A stretch of 64,000 nucleotides of DNA from positions 6,027,001 through 6,091,000 of the forward strand of contig NZ_CP034444.1 of NCBI RefSeq assembly GCF_003952385.1. The letters are read 5' to 3'. Below are positions 26,240 through 35,563 of the stretch, one piece after another; positions within the stretch are counted from its first letter, which is position 1; every line of letters begins with the position of its first letter. The notes beneath the pieces are model-generated. The model was given only the letters and a program-made list of their open reading frames with translations, did no database searches and was not told the origin of the DNA. This DNA is from Mesorhizobium sp. M1D.F.Ca.ET.043.01.1.1. Its GTDB lineage: Bacteria > Pseudomonadota > Alphaproteobacteria > Rhizobiales > Rhizobiaceae. Both the position numbers and the translations under genes were made by a program.

Positions 26240-28156
26240 ATGGCCCTTGCGAATGGTGCTGAGACAGAACCCGTCGATCAGACCGGGCTTCCGGAAATAG
26301 AGCAGCACAGCACCAAGGTGCTGATGCTGGGCGCGCTGGGCGTGGTCTATGGCGATATCGGAACCAGCCCGATCTACGCGTTCCGCGAGGCTTTGCACGC
26401 TTCGTCCGGCGGCGACGTCGCCAACCGGGCCGATATTCTCGGCGTGCTGTCGCTGATCATCTGGTCGCTCACCATCACGGTCACCGTAAAATACATCATG
26501 TTCGTGTTGCGCGCCGACAACCGCGGCGAGGGCGGCGTGCTCTCGCTGATGGCGCTGGCGCGCGGTAGCTTCCCGACGCGCTCGGCAATCATCCTCGGCA
26601 TCGGCATCATAGGCGCCTCGCTGTTCTTCGGCGATGCGGTGATCACGCCCGCCATCTCGGTGCTTTCGGCGGTCGAAGGTATGGAGGTCGTGACGCCAGC
26701 CTTCCAGCCTTACGTGGTGCCGCTGACCTTGCTCGTCCTCGCCATCCTGTTTGCCGTGCAACGGTTCGGCACGGGTGGCGTCGGCCTCGTATTCGGTCCG
26801 GTCACCGCGATATGGTTCCTGGCCATCGGCCTTTCCGGCCTTAATCACATCATCGACGACCCCGAGATCCTGTGGGCGATCAGCCCGCATTACATCGTCG
26901 CGTTCCTGATCAATTCGCCCGACGTTTCCTTCGTCACTATCGGCGCGGTGTTCCTGGCGGTTACGGGCGCCGAGGCGCTCTATGCCGACCTTGGCCATTT
27001 CGGCCGCAAGCCGATCGTGCTGGCGTGGCTGGCGATTGTCTTCCCCTGTCTGTTGCTGAACTACGCCGGACAGGGAGCCTACGTGCTCGCCCAGGGCGGC
27101 ACGGTCGGCCATCCGTTCTTCGAGATGAACGAGGGCTGGGCTCTCATCCCCATGGTGGTGCTGGCGACAGCGGCGACGGTCATCGCCAGCCAGGCAGTGA
27201 TCTCCGGCGCGTATTCGCTGACCCGGCAGGCGGTGCAGCTCAACATGCTGCCGCGGCTCGAGATCCTGCACACGTCGGAAAAACAGTCCGGCCAGGTCTA
27301 CATGCCGCGCGTGAACATGCTGCTGGCGCTTGTGGTGATGCTGCTGGTGGTCGGCTTCGGCGCTTCGAGCAGACTGGCCTCGGCCTACGGCATCTCGGTC
27401 ACGGGCAACATGCTGGTTACGACGACGCTGCTTTTCGTCGTCATGACGCGCATCTGGAAGTGGAACATCTGGCCGGCCGTCGCGCTGACGGCGGCATTCG
27501 CGCTCATCGATATCGGTTTCTTCGCCTCCAATATCGTCAAGGTCTTCGAGGGCGGCTGGTCTTCTCTGGCGGTGGCTTTCGCCATCATCCTCGGCATGTG
27601 GACCTGGGTACGCGGCAGCCGTTACCTCTTCGACAAGACCCGCCGCAACGAGATCCCGCTCGACTTCCTGGCGGCAAACCTTCTCAAGAAAAAACCACAG
27701 CTGGTGTCGGGCACGGCCGTTTTCCTGACCAGCGATCCGCTGAGCGCACCGACGGCGCTGATGCACAGTCTCAAGCACTACAAGGTGCTGCACGAACAGA
27801 ACGTCATCCTCTCGGTGGTGACGGCGCCGCAGCCGGTGGTGCCGGACAGCGAGAGGGTGAAGATGGAGACTGTCAACGAGCTGTTCATGCGAGTGACGCT
27901 GATCTTCGGCTACATGGAGCAGCCGAACATCCCGCGCGCGCTGGCGATCTGCCGCAAGCAGGGCTGGAAGTTCGACATCATGACGACGTCCTTCTTCCTG
28001 TCGCGGCGCTCGCTGAAGGCCTCGCCCAATTCCGGCATGCCGGTCTGGCAGGACCGGCTGTTCATCGGGCTTGCGAAAACGGCGGCGGATGCGACTGAGT
28101 ATTTCCAAATCCCCACGGGGCGCGTCGTCGAGATCGGCACGCAGGTCGCCATCTGA
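26240..28156 (+). CDS. kup2: Kup-family potassium uptake protein 2
   Basis: The 638-aa paralogue of the upstream gene has the same twelve-segment membrane part and C-terminal cytoplasmic domain. [23 protein letters not shown] is intact. ATG 26240 follows GGAGCG. The membrane half differs from kup1 at many positions, while the last 180 residues differ at only about seven, with long identical DNA runs, which points to gene conversion or recent partial duplication. Tandem kup genes are known in rhizobia; two copies may differ in regulation or affinity. Confidence 0.93.
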   Translation: MALANGAETEPVDQTGLPEIEQHSTKVLMLGALGVVYGDIGTSPIYAFREALHASSGGDVANRADILGVLSLIIWSLTITVTVKYIMFVLRADNRGEGGVLSLMALARGSFPTRSAIILGIGIIGASLFFGDAVITPAISVLSAVEGMEVVTPAFQPYVVPLTLLVLAILFAVQRFGTGGVGLVFGPVTAIWFLAIGLSGLNHIIDDPEILWAISPHYIVAFLINSPDVSFVTIGAVFLAVTGAEALYADLGHFGRKPIVLAWLAIVFPCLLLNYAGQGAYVLAQGGTVGHPFFEMNEGWALIPMVVLATAATVIASQAVISGAYSLTRQAVQLNMLPRLEILHTSEKQSGQVYMPRVNMLLALVVMLLVVGFGASSRLASAYGISVTGNMLVTTTLLFVVMTRIWKWNIWPAVALTAAFALIDIGFFASNIVKVFEGGWSSLAVAFAIILGMWTWVRGSRYLFDKTRRNEIPLDFLAANLLKKKPQLVSGTAVFLTSDPLSAPTALMHSLKHYKVLHEQNVILSVVTAPQPVVPDSERVKMETVNELFMRVTLIFGYMEQPNIPRALAICRKQGWKFDIMTTSFFLSRRSLKASPNSGMPVWQDRLFIGLAKTAADATEYFQIPTGRVVEIGTQVAI

Positions 28157-28192
28157 CCAGCTGCATTATGTAGAGGGAAGCGGGAGGCGGGC

Positions 28193-29233
28193 ATGAGCGG
28201 CGAATTGGTGCTCGTCACCGGCGGGTCCGGCTTCCTCGGCGCTCACTGCATCCTCGCGCTTCTGAAGGCGGGCTACCGCGTACGCACGACCGTACGCTCC
28301 GCCAAACGCGAAGCCGATGTTCTGGCCATGCTGAAGGTCGGCGGCGCCGGGCCGGGCGATGCGCTCTCCTTCGCCCATGCCGATCTCATGGCCGATGCCG
28401 GCTGGCGGGAAGCAGTCGCCGGATGCCGCTACGTCCTTCATGTCGCTTCGCCGTTCCCGCCCGGCGTGCCGAAACACGAAGACGAGCTGATCGTTCCTGC
28501 GCGCGAAGGGGCACTGCGCGTGCTGCGAGCCGCACGCGATGCGGGCGTCGAACGGGTCGTGCTGACCTCGTCCTTCGCCGCCATTGGCTATGGCCAGACG
28601 CCCGTTCCGGGACGTCCGTTCACCGAAGAGAACTGGAGCAACCTGTCGAAAGACGTGAGCGCCTATGTGAAGTCGAAGACGCTTGCCGAGCGGGCCGCGT
28701 GGGACTTCGTTGGCCACGAAGGCGGAGCCTTGGAACTGGCAGTCGTCAATCCGGTCGGGATCTTTGGACCTGTGCTCGGCCCGGATCATTCGACCTCGAC
28801 GGATTTCATCAGGCGGCTGATGGACGGCGAGATGCCGGGGCTGCCGCGCATGGTGTTCGGCGTGGTCGACGCGCGCGACGTGGCGGACCTGCATCTGCGC
28901 GCCATGGCCAATCCGGCCGCCAAGGGCGAGCGGTTCCTGGCCGTCAGCGGCGATTTCATGACCATCCTGGAAATCGCGCAGGCGCTGAAAGCCCGGCTGG
29001 GCGATAGGGCGTCGCGCATCACGACGCGCGTGCTGCCGGACTGGCTTGTCCGGATCGTCGGGCTGTTCGACGGGCAAGCGGCGCAGATCGTGACGGAACT
29101 GGGCAAGGCCCGGAACGCAACCGGCGCCAAGGCCATGCGCATGCTCGGCTGGGCGCCGCGACCGCGCGAGGAGGCGCTTGCTGCGACCGGCGAAAGCCTG
29201 ATGCGGCTCGGATTGCTCAAAAAGTCGAAATAG
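28193..29233 (+). CDS. NAD(P)-dependent epimerase/dehydratase family reductase
   Basis: This 346-aa extended short-chain dehydrogenase opens with the Rossmann motif LVTGGSGFLGAHCILALL and carries the YVKSKTLAERAAW catalytic Tyr-x-x-x-Lys. It is closest in style to dihydroflavonol-4-reductase-like aldehyde/ketone reductases. The substrate is unknown. GAGG-rich sequence precedes the ATG. It follows kup2 by 36 bp but is probably independent. It ends at a hairpin shared with the convergent gene. Confidence 0.85.
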   Translation: MSGELVLVTGGSGFLGAHCILALLKAGYRVRTTVRSAKREADVLAMLKVGGAGPGDALSFAHADLMADAGWREAVAGCRYVLHVASPFPPGVPKHEDELIVPAREGALRVLRAARDAGVERVVLTSSFAAIGYGQTPVPGRPFTEENWSNLSKDVSAYVKSKTLAERAAWDFVGHEGGALELAVVNPVGIFGPVLGPDHSTSTDFIRRLMDGEMPGLPRMVFGVVDARDVADLHLRAMANPAAKGERFLAVSGDFMTILEIAQALKARLGDRASRITTRVLPDWLVRIVGLFDGQAAQIVTELGKARNATGAKAMRMLGWAPRPREEALAATGESLMRLGLLKKSK

Positions 29234-29262
29234 CGCGCCCGGTGGAACAGCCGCCGGGCGCG
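29234..29262. terminator. bidirectional stem-loop between convergent genes
   Basis: CGCGCCCGG (29234-29242) pairs with CCGGGCGCG (29254-29262) across an 11-nt loop, in the 35-bp gap between convergent genes. T content after the stem is low (CGGTTT on the plus strand), so its efficiency is uncertain. Confidence 0.5.
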
Positions 29263-29268
29263 TCGGTT

Positions 29269-30162
29269 TCAGCCGAGCAGAGCGGCTTTGTTCGCTTCGA
29301 GGAACTGCTTCAGCGTCCGCGGCTTGCGACCCGACAACGTCTCGATCGCGTCGGTCACCATGCCGATACGGCCGGAGCGCGTGTTGACGTCGAAGGAGAC
29401 GACGATGCGAGCAAAATCCTCGGGAAGGCCGGCTGCCTTGACGCCCTCGGTCAGTGCCTGGTCAGGCAATTGGATGACCTCCAGCGGCTTGCCGGTGACT
29501 TCGGTTACCAGGGCGGCGATTTCGTCCGTCGTGTAGGCATGCGGACCGGTCAGCGTGTAGATGCGGCTCTCCGTCGAGCGGGAAGCGAGGCTCGCGGCGA
29601 TCGCGGCGGCCATGTCGTCGCGCGCGCCGTGCGCGATGCGCCCATCGGCGGCCGAGGTGTACCACTTGCCCGATGCAATGGCGTGCGGCAGCGCCATGAA
29701 CAGGTTCTCCTGATACCAGCCGTTGCGAAAGATGGTGTAGGGAATGCCGCTCGCCTTGATCGCCTCTTCTGTGCCGTAATGGTCGCCGGCAAACAGCACC
29801 GGCGAGCCGGGCTCCGGATTCGGCATCGAGGTGTAGAGCAGGTGCGAGACGCCGACCGCCTTGGCGGCGGCCACCGCCGCCTGATGCTGCTTGAGGCGCC
29901 GGTCGCTCTTCAGGTCGAGTTCCCCGGTCGAGATGATCAGCACCCGGTCGGCGCCCTTGAACGCCTTTTCCAGCGAGGCCTGGTCGTCGAAATCGGCCGC
30001 CCTGACGGTGACGCCCAAAGCCGCCAGATCGGCGAGATTTTCGGGATTGCGCGTGGTGGCGACAATGCTGGCCGGCGCGATCTTCTGTGCGTCGAGCAAG
30101 TGGTTGACGACGGCGCGGCCGAGGTGGCCGGAAGCGCCGGTGACGAGGAGGGTTTCGGTCAT
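29269..30162 (-). CDS. NmrA/QorB-type NAD(P)H:quinone oxidoreductase
   Basis: The 297-aa atypical short-chain dehydrogenase opens with LLVTGASGHLGRAVVNHLLD and contains the QorB-like TSMPNPEPGSPVLFAGDHYGTEEAI and NGWYQENLFMALPHAI. QorB/YtfG proteins reduce quinones with NADPH. The gene is divergent from an HxlR regulator at 30331, the same arrangement as qorB/qorR pairs, and a dyad in the shared gap may be the operator. Protection against quinone or electrophile stress is the likely role. Confidence 0.87.
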   Translation of the reverse strand: MTETLLVTGASGHLGRAVVNHLLDAQKIAPASIVATTRNPENLADLAALGVTVRAADFDDQASLEKAFKGADRVLIISTGELDLKSDRRLKQHQAAVAAAKAVGVSHLLYTSMPNPEPGSPVLFAGDHYGTEEAIKASGIPYTIFRNGWYQENLFMALPHAIASGKWYTSAADGRIAHGARDDMAAAIAASLASRSTESRIYTLTGPHAYTTDEIAALVTEVTGKPLEVIQLPDQALTEGVKAAGLPEDFARIVVSFDVNTRSGRIGMVTDAIETLSGRKPRTLKQFLEANKAALLG

Positions 30163-30204
30163 GGAAGTTCCTTGAAAATTGCCGGTGGGCGGGTGCGGTT
30201 ATAA

Positions 30205-30219
30205 GTCTCAAAAAGAGAC
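30205..30219 (+). promoter_or_regulatory. probable HxlR operator
   Basis: GTCTC-AAAAA-GAGAC at 30205-30219 is a perfect 5-bp dyad in the gap between the divergent quinone reductase and HxlR genes, about 42 bp from the reductase start. Position and symmetry suggest it is the HxlR protein's target. Confidence 0.5.
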
Positions 30220-30330
30220 CAGCGCTAAAATAGGAATTGACCGGAAGCCGTAAAGAAGGCAGTTTTTCGGGAGGTAGGCACAGCGGGGGAACTACCCGGC
30301 CGGTCGCCGCTTCGACCAACGGACGTCGCG

Positions 30331-30741
30331 ATGGACAGCAAGATCTTCAATCTGAAATCGAAGCTCGAGGTCTACAAGGCCATGACCGGGGGCGGCAATT
30401 TCGCCGATTGCCCGGTTCGCGACGTGATCCAGGGCATCAGCGGCAAATGGAGCTCGCTGCTGGTCATGGCCTTGGCCGAGAAGCCTTACCGGTTCGGGGA
30501 GCTGCGCCGCCTTGTGCCCGATATCTCGCAGCGCATGCTGACGCAGACGCTCTACGACCTGCAGCGCGACGGCTATGTGCATCGCGAAGTCTTTCCGACC
30601 AAGCCGCCGAGCGTCGAGTACAGCCTCACCGATCTCGGCCGCTCGATGTTCGCGCCGTTGCAGATGCTCATCCAATGGGCCGAACTCAACCATGATGCCG
30701 TTCGTGAGGCACGCGCCGCCTTCGATGCCGCGCAGGCCTGA
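30331..30741 (+). CDS. HxlR-family transcriptional regulator
   Basis: This 136-aa winged-helix regulator carries the HxlR (DUF24) pattern: a conserved Cys (C27 in [12 protein letters not shown]), then [44 protein letters not shown] and the wing. In quinone- or aldehyde-sensing members this N-terminal Cys is the redox sensor. The divergent quinone reductase is the likely target. ATG 30331 gives the usual length for the family. Confidence 0.87.
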   Translation: MDSKIFNLKSKLEVYKAMTGGGNFADCPVRDVIQGISGKWSSLLVMALAEKPYRFGELRRLVPDISQRMLTQTLYDLQRDGYVHREVFPTKPPSVEYSLTDLGRSMFAPLQMLIQWAELNHDAVREARAAFDAAQA

Positions 30742-30830
30742 GGTCTGGCGGCTGGTGGTGATAGCGGCAAGAATTGCGCCTGGACCGCAATTCCTCGCCA
30801 CCATGGTCACTGGCACGATGATCGAGCCGT

Positions 30831-31550
30831 TCAGGCGGATCGGGCCTGCGGTGCTACAATGGCCTGCAGGCGGATGATCTCGGAAAGATAGGATGCCTTC
30901 GCCCGCAGGAAGGCGTGCAGCCGCCGCGGATAGTCGGCGCCGACCGCTTCCTTGACCGATTGCCGCTTGCTCAATTTGTTGCGCCAGGCATGGACGAGAG
31001 GCTTTCCGTCCAGGATGCCGAAATCACCGATGCTGTCGAACGTGTCGAAATAGCGGAAGATTGGCCCGTAGACGGCATCGACCAATGAGAAGCGGTCGCC
31101 GGCGAACCACGGACCGCTCTGCCTTGCCGACAGCTCGGCCTCCACACGCGCAAACATTTCCGACAAGCCGCTGCTTTCCTTCAAGAACGCGGCCTCATCG
31201 GGAGCGGAATAGAAGCGGCCTATCGCATTGAGGATGGCCGAGCCGAATTCGATCCAGGCGCGGTGCCTGGCCCGCATGAGCGGGTCGGCTGGGTGCAACG
31301 GAGTGGTCTCTGTCTCCTCCAGGAATTCGAGGATGACGGCCGATTCGAAGATGACTTCCTCCTGGCCGCCTTGTCGGACGCGCAGCAAGGGCACCTTGCC
31401 GAGCGGCGAGACGGCCTTGAACCAGTCAGGCTTGTTGGCGAGGTCGACGTTGACCCTCTCGAACGGCACGCCTTTCTCGGCAAGCGCGATCGCCGCACGC
31501 TGGACGTAAGGGCAAAGATGATGGCTGACGAGGGTGTGTGCGGCCGTCAT
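30831..31550 (-). CDS. glutathione S-transferase family protein
   Basis: The 239-aa protein has an N-terminal thioredoxin-like domain (HTLVSHHLCPYVQRAAIALAEKGVPFERVNVDL) with a C-P-Y site like omega-class enzymes, then the substrate-loop Pro (GKVPLLRV) and a C-terminal helical domain. It may reduce glutathione mixed conjugates rather than transfer glutathione. ATG 31550 lies one base after the stop of the Rieske-like gene, whose last codons supply the ribosome site GGGGAGAG. The two form an operon controlled from the MarR intergenic region. Confidence 0.88.
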   Translation of the reverse strand: MTAAHTLVSHHLCPYVQRAAIALAEKGVPFERVNVDLANKPDWFKAVSPLGKVPLLRVRQGGQEEVIFESAVILEFLEETETTPLHPADPLMRARHRAWIEFGSAILNAIGRFYSAPDEAAFLKESSGLSEMFARVEAELSARQSGPWFAGDRFSLVDAVYGPIFRYFDTFDSIGDFGILDGKPLVHAWRNKLSKRQSVKEAVGADYPRRLHAFLRAKASYLSEIIRLQAIVAPQARSA

Positions 31551-31551
31551 C

Positions 31552-31857
31552 TCACTCTCCCCAGACATAGTTCAGGGCACCGTCCTCGACACGGGACGAC
31601 AGGAACATCAGGCGCGAGCCCTTCGGTGCCGGGCCTTCGATTCGCTTGCCGCTTTCCATGTCGAACTTGGCGCCGTGCCATTGGCAGACCAAGGCGCCGT
31701 CCTTGCAATCGAGCGGTCCGCCGAAACGCAGGCAGGCATTGGCCGCGGCGCGGATGCGCTCGCCGCTGCGCCAGACATGGACCTCGCGGCCGAAGAAAGG
31801 CACGAGCAGGCTGCCGGTCCGCGGGACGTCGGCCACCTTGCAGATTTCATGTTTCAT
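31552..31857 (-). CDS. Rieske-like ferredoxin-type protein lacking one iron ligand
   Basis: This 101-aa protein has the fold of small Rieske proteins (MKHEICKVADVPRTGSLLVPFFGREVHVWR ... VCQWHGAKFDMESGKRIEGPAP). The second ligand pair is normal (C58, H61 in CQWH). The first should be C-x-H but reads C42-L-R44-F, so one His ligand is missing. It may bind an altered cluster or none. The ATG at 31857 has GGAG upstream; the long upstream frame reaches across the MarR operator and was rejected. It is first in an operon with the GST and divergent from marR. Confidence 0.72.
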   Translation of the reverse strand: MKHEICKVADVPRTGSLLVPFFGREVHVWRSGERIRAAANACLRFGGPLDCKDGALVCQWHGAKFDMESGKRIEGPAPKGSRLMFLSSRVEDGALNYVWGE

Positions 31858-31873
31858 CGGAATTCTCCTTGTC

Positions 31874-31934
31874 GATGCAATTGCATCTATATGGATGCAT
31901 CTGCATCGACCATCAAGCTTGATGCAATTGCATC
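31874..31934 (+). promoter_or_regulatory. three 14-bp palindromes between a Rieske/GST operon and marR
   Basis: GATGCAATTGCATC occurs twice, perfectly palindromic, at 31874-31887 and 31921-31934. A variant GATGCATCTGCATC lies between at 31894-31907. Centre-to-centre distances are 20 and 27 bp. They fill most of the 96-bp gap between divergent genes, so one MarR dimer per site could repress both directions. The sites are seen directly; the binding protein is inferred. Confidence 0.75.
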
Positions 31935-31953
31935 TATCGAATAGAATCCCGCC

Positions 31954-32409
31954 ATGACGAAAAAGTTCCCTTCGCCCGAGGCCGTCAAAACCTGGGGCCG
32001 CCTGATGCGCGTGTCGCGCCAACTGGTCGAAAAGACCGAGGACGTCCTGAAGGCCGGCGGTCTGCCGCCGCTCGCCTGGTACGATGTGCTGCACGAGCTA
32101 GCCGAGGCGGGCGAGGGCGGCTTGCGCCCCTTCGAGCTCATCGATCGCGTCCTGCTGGCGCAGTACAACGTCTCGCGGCTGCTGGCCCGGCTGGAAGCGG
32201 ACGGCCTGGTGGAAAAGCTGCCCGTCTCGGACGATGGCCGTGGCCAGACCGTGCGCATCACGGCCGCGGGGCGGGAGACGCGCCGGCGCATCTGGGCTGT
32301 CTACGGAAAGGCCATATCCGAGCTGATGGGCGACAAGCTCTCTGTCAAGGATCTGGGGCTGCTTTCCGGTTTGCTCGGGCGGCTGCGCGACCCGCCGATC
32401 ATGGAGTGA
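31954..32409 (+). CDS. MarR-family transcriptional regulator
   Basis: The 151-aa regulator has the MarR winged-helix core (LAWYDVLHELAEAGEGGLRPFELIDRVLLAQYNVSRLLARLEADGLVEKLPVSDDGRGQTVRITAAGRETRR) with the typical D-x-R wing (DDGRGQ). It is divergent from the Rieske/GST operon and separated from it by three palindromes, which are probably its operators. Its inducer is likely a phenolic or electrophilic compound, as for many MarR proteins, but nothing here shows it. Confidence 0.9.
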   Translation: MTKKFPSPEAVKTWGRLMRVSRQLVEKTEDVLKAGGLPPLAWYDVLHELAEAGEGGLRPFELIDRVLLAQYNVSRLLARLEADGLVEKLPVSDDGRGQTVRITAAGRETRRRIWAVYGKAISELMGDKLSVKDLGLLSGLLGRLRDPPIME

Positions 32410-32431
32410 AATGCGCCGACCGGCCGGACTT

Positions 32432-32866
32432 TCAGGGCAGATGCAGTGCCCAAAGAAAAGCAATAGTCGCCAGCGCGCCGAACGCGATACGGACCAGATG
32501 CATTTTGCCCCATTTGACGATCATTGATCTTGCCTGCGGATTGTCGACCTCAACCTCCATCGCCTCCAGCAAGCGATTGGTCGGCATCATCACCAGCAAC
32601 GTCCATGGCCAGGGCAGGATGATCGTCACCGCGCCGGCCAGAAAGCCGGCTATGTCGGTTTGCCACCAGGCAATCAGCCCGAGAACGCAGGCGACTATGG
32701 CAATGGAGGCCTGCATGGCGGCGCCGCGCTTGTAGGAAGGCTGCCATTCCCGCAGCAGTGTCTTGTCGTCAAGGCCAAGCCGCGCCGGCTGCTCCGCGAC
32801 GCTGACATAGACTGCGGCGCCCGTGAAGGCGGCCGCCACAGCCAAGGCAAGCAAACCGGCCAGCAT
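32432..32866 (-). CDS. DUF1772 membrane protein
   Basis: This 144-aa protein has four predicted membrane segments: the N-terminal LLALAVAAAFTGAAVYVSVA, two in the middle, and one at the C-terminus. The motif Q-P-A-R and the SYKRGAAMQASIA region fit the DUF1772 (anthrone-oxygenase-like) family, whose bacterial role is unknown. ATG 32866 has GGAGGA upstream; the longer frame was rejected since it crosses a palindromic operator and the TetR promoter. It is divergent from a TetR gene that likely represses it. Confidence 0.78.
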   Translation of the reverse strand: MLAGLLALAVAAAFTGAAVYVSVAEQPARLGLDDKTLLREWQPSYKRGAAMQASIAIVACVLGLIAWWQTDIAGFLAGAVTIILPWPWTLLVMMPTNRLLEAMEVEVDNPQARSMIVKWGKMHLVRIAFGALATIAFLWALHLP

Positions 32867-32941
32867 CCCGTCCTCCGGCAAGAGAAGCCATCGACGAAAA
32901 TAGCGCTTGCATGGCTGCGGGCAATACGGCATAGAGGCCGA

Positions 32942-32956
32942 ACCGTAACGTACGGT
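32942..32956 (+). promoter_or_regulatory. TetR-type operator
   Basis: ACCGTA-ACG-TACGGT at 32942-32956 is a perfect 6-bp dyad with a 3-bp spacer, lying between the divergent DUF1772 gene and the tetR gene. Size and symmetry are right for a TetR dimer. Confidence 0.6.
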
Positions 32957-32991
32957 ACTCTCGCCGCCGTGGTGAGCATTCCGAGGGAAGT

Positions 32992-33656
32992 GTGTTGCAC
33001 AGCGTGCCAGACATCGACAGCAGCGAAGCGCTGACCGAACGGCAGCAGGCCGTTCTGGACGCCGCACTTCGCCTGCTGGTCGAGGAGGGCGACAACCTCA
33101 CCATGACAGCGGTGGCGCGGCGAGCGAGCTGCTCCAAGGAAACGCTCTACAAGTGGTTCGGCGACCGCGACGGGCTGCTCACCGCAACGGTGCAGTGGCA
33201 GGCTTCCAAGGTGCGTGTTGCGCCGGTCGACCGCAAGGGTCTCGACCTTGCCTCGTTGACGGCAAGCCTCGAGCGGTTCGCGTCCGACTGGCTGCGGGTG
33301 ATCTCCAGCGACACGTCCGTCGCGCTGAATCGAGTGGCGGTCGGCCATGCCGGGTCCGGCAAGGATGACCTTGGCGCCATCGTGCTGCAGAATGGGCGCT
33401 TCGCGCTCGCCAGACGCCTGAAGCCGGTGCTGGAGGCGGGACGCGAGGCCGGGCTGCTCGACTTCGAGGAAGCCGAGACGGCGTTCAGGACCTTTTTCGG
33501 ACTGGTCGGCCGCGACGTGCAGATTCGGCTTCTGCTCGGCGACCGGCTGCAATTGACCGAGGCGACGATCGGCGGCGATGCCGCCCGCGCGACGCAGCAG
33601 TTTCTCGCTCTCTACGGACCGAAGGCCCAGGGAGCAAACAACCGGCCGCAAGGCCC

Positions 33657-33669
<13 letters not shown>
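32992..33669 (+). CDS. TetR/AcrR-family regulator (GTG start)
   Basis: The 225-aa repressor has the TetR HTH (AVLDAALRLLVEEGDNLTMTAVARRASCSKETLYKWFGDRDGLL) and an AefR-like C-terminal ligand domain. It starts at GTG 32992, preceded by GAGGGA. The C-terminal tail (AQGANNRPQGPGAG) is unusual: its last codons and stop fall within the left arm of an intergenic palindromic repeat, so the natural end of the protein may have been replaced. It is divergent from the DUF1772 membrane protein, which it probably controls. Confidence 0.87.
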
Positions 33670-34818
<1,149 letters not shown>

Positions 34819-34860
34819 GAAGCCTGCGCCAATTCTACCCTACCGGCCATCTGCCGCAGG

Positions 34861-34966
34861 TTTCTGCGCTTCCGGTGCTCACGGACTTCAAGTCCGCTCC
34901 GCTCCGGTTCTCGAAACCAGCACCAGCTGACTCGGCAGGGCGAATTGTCATCAGACTTCCCGCGTG
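34861..34966. repeat. dispersed rhizobial intergenic repeat, copy B
   Basis: This copy runs without the interruption seen at 1484-1640: TTTCTGCGCTTCCGG leads straight into GGTGCTCACGGACTTCAAGTCC and on to CTCCGGTTCTCGAAACCAGCACC. GGTGCT (34874-34879) can pair with AGCACC (34919-34924), with GGACTT/AAGTCC as an inner stem. The trailing segment CGAATTGTCATCAGACTTCC resembles the end of the first copy loosely. It lies just downstream of ilvC, before the terminator. Confidence 0.6.
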
Positions 34967-34972
34967 AACGTC

Positions 34973-35001
34973 AAAGCCGGCGGAGCGATCCGCCGGCTTT
35001 T
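34973..35001. terminator. strong bidirectional terminator after ilvC
   Basis: AAAGCCGGCGGA (34973-34984) pairs perfectly with TCCGCCGGCTTT (34989-35000) around a GCGA tetraloop, with T runs on both strands. It separates the convergent ilvC and PilZ genes. Confidence 0.85.
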
Positions 35002-35007
35002 CCGTGT

Positions 35008-35292
35008 TCAGCCGTAATGCCAGCGCGGCTTCCGCTCTGTGCCGGTGAACTCGACGCCGATGCGGTCCTCGCGGCGCCAGCGGACGACCGCCTTGTAGGC
35101 GATGCCGTCGGTCGCCACGTAAAGCAGGAATTCGTCGGGCACACGCGCCTCGACCGGCACCTTCAGCTCGGCGCCGCCCGGATGCATGTTGCGCACCGTG
35201 CACGCGACCTCGGAATTGTTGATGCCGGTCAGGATCGCCGCGCCTTTCAGCACGCGTTGCCTGCGCTTGCCTCTCAGTTCGTCCTCGGTCAT
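35008..35292 (-). CDS. PilZ-domain protein
   Basis: This 94-aa single-domain protein fits the PilZ fold: the N-terminal RxxxR-like segment GKRRQRVLKGAAIL, then NMHPGGAELKVP (the D/N-x-S-x-x-G position, with Pro-Gly-Gly) and a C-terminal DRIGVEF. PilZ proteins bind cyclic di-GMP; the RQR-V-L-K part is plausible for phosphate contacts but the second motif departs from the canonical (D/N)xSxxG, so binding needs checking. ATG 35292 is used; an upstream TTG would add three residues. Confidence 0.8.
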   Translation of the reverse strand: MTEDELRGKRRQRVLKGAAILTGINNSEVACTVRNMHPGGAELKVPVEARVPDEFLLYVATDGIAYKAVVRWRREDRIGVEFTGTERKPRWHYG

Positions 35293-35304
35293 GGCAGGCA
35301 AATC

Positions 35305-35410
35305 CTAGCGCGTTTCACCGTTTCACGGAAACGGCGAAACGCCCTATCTCCTTGTTTTTACGCAATTCCGGACGGAAAACCGCTCACACTTTTCCTGGAA
35401 TTGCTCTAGC
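35305..35410. repeat. two-hairpin palindromic repeat (GCAATTCC type)
   Basis: Stem 1 is GCGTTTC-AC-CGTTTC facing GAAACG-GC-GAAACGC (35310-35342). Stem 2 is GCAATTCC (35362-35369) facing GGAATTGC (35397-35404), with inner GGAAAA/TTTTCC around CCGCTCACAC. The plan and the core GAAAACCGCTCACACTTTTC match the element at 33657-33773, but the outer stem bases differ in a paired way. It lies upstream of the PilZ gene. Confidence 0.75.
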
Positions 35411-35509
35411 AAATCGCGACACGGCGATCGTCGTGTTGGGGGCACCGGCACCAAGGATAGCCGCCCCCGCTGAATTTAAGGTTATCGCCCCGCAGGCGAA
35501 CGCTTTTGC

Positions 35510-35540
35510 CGAAAAAGAAACGGCGCCGCGATGGGCGCCG
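35510..35540 (-). terminator. rho-independent terminator of the BA14K gene
   Basis: On the minus strand CGGCGCC (35540-35534) pairs with GGCGCCG (35527-35521) around a 6-nt loop and is followed by TTTCTTTTTC. It lies 24 bp after the stop codon of the BA14K gene. Confidence 0.8.
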
Positions 35541-35563
35541 CCTCTTTCTTGCTGCCCACACGC

